Of a DNA stretch of 64,000 nucleotides, positions 63,014-64,000 are shown piece after piece (the stretch's first letter is position 1; every line of letters begins with the position of its first letter). A program made the position numbers and the translations under genes. The stretch comes from DATFNI01 sp963712305 (GTDB lineage: Bacteria > Bacteroidota > Rhodothermia > Balneolales > DATFMH01), in the NCBI GenBank assembly GCA_963712305.1, contig CAVQHI010000001.1:434001-498000 (forward strand), written 5' to 3'. The notes under the pieces were generated by a model, which did no database searches, was not told the DNA's origin, and saw only the letters and a program-made list of their open reading frames with translations.

Positions 63014-64000
63014 CTAATTGTTCACCCGCATCTTGTCTACTACTTTTTTCACTTCGTCCAAAACGGAAGCGACGGATATCTTTGATATACAAGGCATCGG
63101 CTCACTTGGTGCAACATCATAAATACAGTTCCAGTTGCAATAGAAGCAGGGCATTTTATAATAAACACACCGCGGCAGCGGTCCGTCAACTTCTTTCTCC
63201 ACCTCGTAGGGTGTGAAACGCTCGAAATCGCCTCCCCCCAGGATACAAACGGATTCTGTCTTTGTTGCAGCAGCTATGTGCACCGCGCTCGTTTCGTTAG
63301 TCACTAAAAGCTCTGCATCAGCTATCAGTGCCATGAGACCGGTGATGTTCGTTTTCCCGATCCAATTCTCAAGTTTTGCATGAGATGCATGTATCACCTT
63401 TTCGGCAAGCTGAACTTCACCGGGACCACCGCAAATAAGCCCTGTAATTCCAGTCTGGTCATAAATGAAATCGGCTACCTTAGCAAAATTTTCTGTCGGC
63501 CAGCATCGATAAGATAATCCGGCACCCGGAAAAAGGATATAATACGACTCGTTAACCATTTTGGCAGGAAGTAATTGACGGTCGAGATGAGGTATTCCTG
63601 CTTTAAAATCAGAAGCGCCCAGTCCCCTTACGAATTCTGCATTCCGGATCAATTCCATTTTTCTCCCCTCTTCTGCAGGGATCAAGCGGGTATACCATCT
63701 TGAACTTAACCGTGTCTGCCAGCAGTCTTTAAACTCGGCTTCAAAACCGATTTTCTTATTCGCCTGCACAAAACGCGTAATGACATCGATAGTATGCAAA
63801 TGATATTGCCGGGAGTACATCGAATTAATAAACACGTCCGGTTTGAGTGTTCTCAAGTATCCCAGCTTCTTGTACCTGTAAGACAGACTATTCGAGAAAC
63901 GACGCTGGTTCACCGGGATAACAGCTTCAAAAATGCCTGTGGCTTCCGCAAGTCCGGCAACAGAATCGCTGCATATAAGTGTCACGCCTTTGTCATTGTA
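63014..64000 (-). CDS. GT9-family (heptosyltransferase-like) glycosyltransferase, N-terminus beyond window
   Basis: At least 328 residues; the frame is open to the window edge, so the true start is outside. ESYYILFPGAGLSYRCWPTE, GLICGGPGEVQLAEKVIHAS and AELLVTNETSAVHIAAATKT are the donor-site motifs of ADP-heptose:LPS heptosyltransferases. An unusual Cys-rich stretch (CVYYKMPCFYCNWNCIYDV) near the C-terminus replaces the usual tail; similar Cys patches occur in other GT9 proteins. With hldE next door it probably extends the LPS core. Confidence 0.87.
   Translation of the reverse strand, partial: YNDKGVTLICSDSVAGLAEATGIFEAVIPVNQRRFSNSLSYRYKKLGYLRTLKPDVFINSMYSRQYHLHTIDVITRFVQANKKIGFEAEFKDCWQTRLSSRWYTRLIPAEEGRKMELIRNAEFVRGLGASDFKAGIPHLDRQLLPAKMVNESYYILFPGAGLSYRCWPTENFAKVADFIYDQTGITGLICGGPGEVQLAEKVIHASHAKLENWIGKTNITGLMALIADAELLVTNETSAVHIAAATKTESVCILGGGDFERFTPYEVEKEVDGPLPRCVYYKMPCFYCNWNCIYDVAPSEPMPCISKISVASVLDEVKKVVDKMRVNN

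Noticed and set aside
63985..64000. GTG at 63985 as the true GT9 start
   Set aside because: The frame stays open to the window edge and the N-terminal domain is incomplete, so the start is outside.

Overview
The window looks like chromosomal DNA from a moderately AT-rich, Gram-negative member of the FCB (Bacteroidota-like) group. Signs of this are the lipoproteins with short lipobox signals, an AraC-type regulator of a form common in Bacteroidota, a DUF6567-type lipoprotein, an exosortase of the short X-like type, HEAT-cyclophilin and prolyl oligopeptidase lipoproteins, and genes for an LPS heptose core. IspG is the short form rather than the long form usual in class Bacteroidia, so a Balneolota- or Ignavibacteria-like lineage is at least as likely. 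This placement is inference from family content. No tRNA, rRNA, CRISPR array or complete transposase gene was recognised.

Layout. 1-237 is the start of nifJ (minus strand), with a perfect 36-bp palindrome upstream. 532-3681 is a large PAS/GAF histidine kinase. 3.7-4.6 kb holds a truncated palindromic element, a beheaded HAD phosphatase and a 40-residue membrane peptide. 4.9-9.2 kb holds a Na+/H+ antiporter and a P-type H+-ATPase broken by three frameshifts. 9.6-25.2 kb is a stress and envelope island: two DUF2959 lipoproteins, three CsbD-like proteins, two tiny lmo0937-like membrane proteins, an AraC regulator, bacterioferritin, a tandem LEA-2 protein, a clostripain-like lipoprotein, a cupin, and a five-gene glycan cassette (GH130, GT4 fused to a toroid domain, PIG-L deacetylase, GT4, GH100-like). 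25.6-33.1 kb holds a CoA-binding protein, a PEBP protein, an FMN hydroxyacid oxidase, a lipoprotein, a PAP2-like protein, a universal stress protein and a Lon-like protease. 33.7-46.4 kb holds a persulfide dioxygenase-rhodanese, a HEAT-cyclophilin, LexA, fcl, gmd, a frameshifted prolyl oligopeptidase, ispG and two rhomboids. 46.7-52.8 kb (minus strand) holds an efflux operon (TolC, membrane fusion protein, ATPase), a YqjD/YqjE/YqjK-like triplet, and an exosortase with its partner. 53.3-64 kb (minus strand) is an exopolysaccharide/LPS cluster: UDP-sugar dehydrogenase, sugar transferase, two GT4, a Wzy-like protein, GT2, hldE and a GT9 heptosyltransferase cut by the window end.

Most notable result. 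Seven intergenic sites in the stress island share a rigid three-part signature, GTRA-N4-TRTAA-N16-TGTAA, with identical spacing in every copy. Six stand upstream of DUF2959 (twice), LEA-2, bacterioferritin, a secreted unknown protein and CsbD genes. The seventh stands in front of a 190-nt stretch that has no ORF and ends in a strong intrinsic terminator, which suggests a stress-controlled small RNA. This points to one regulon with a dedicated sigma factor or activator. Other notable points are families of 7-8-bp tandem repeats that sit at gene ends, nested palindromic intergenic elements, and several homopolymer frameshifts that could be sequencing errors.
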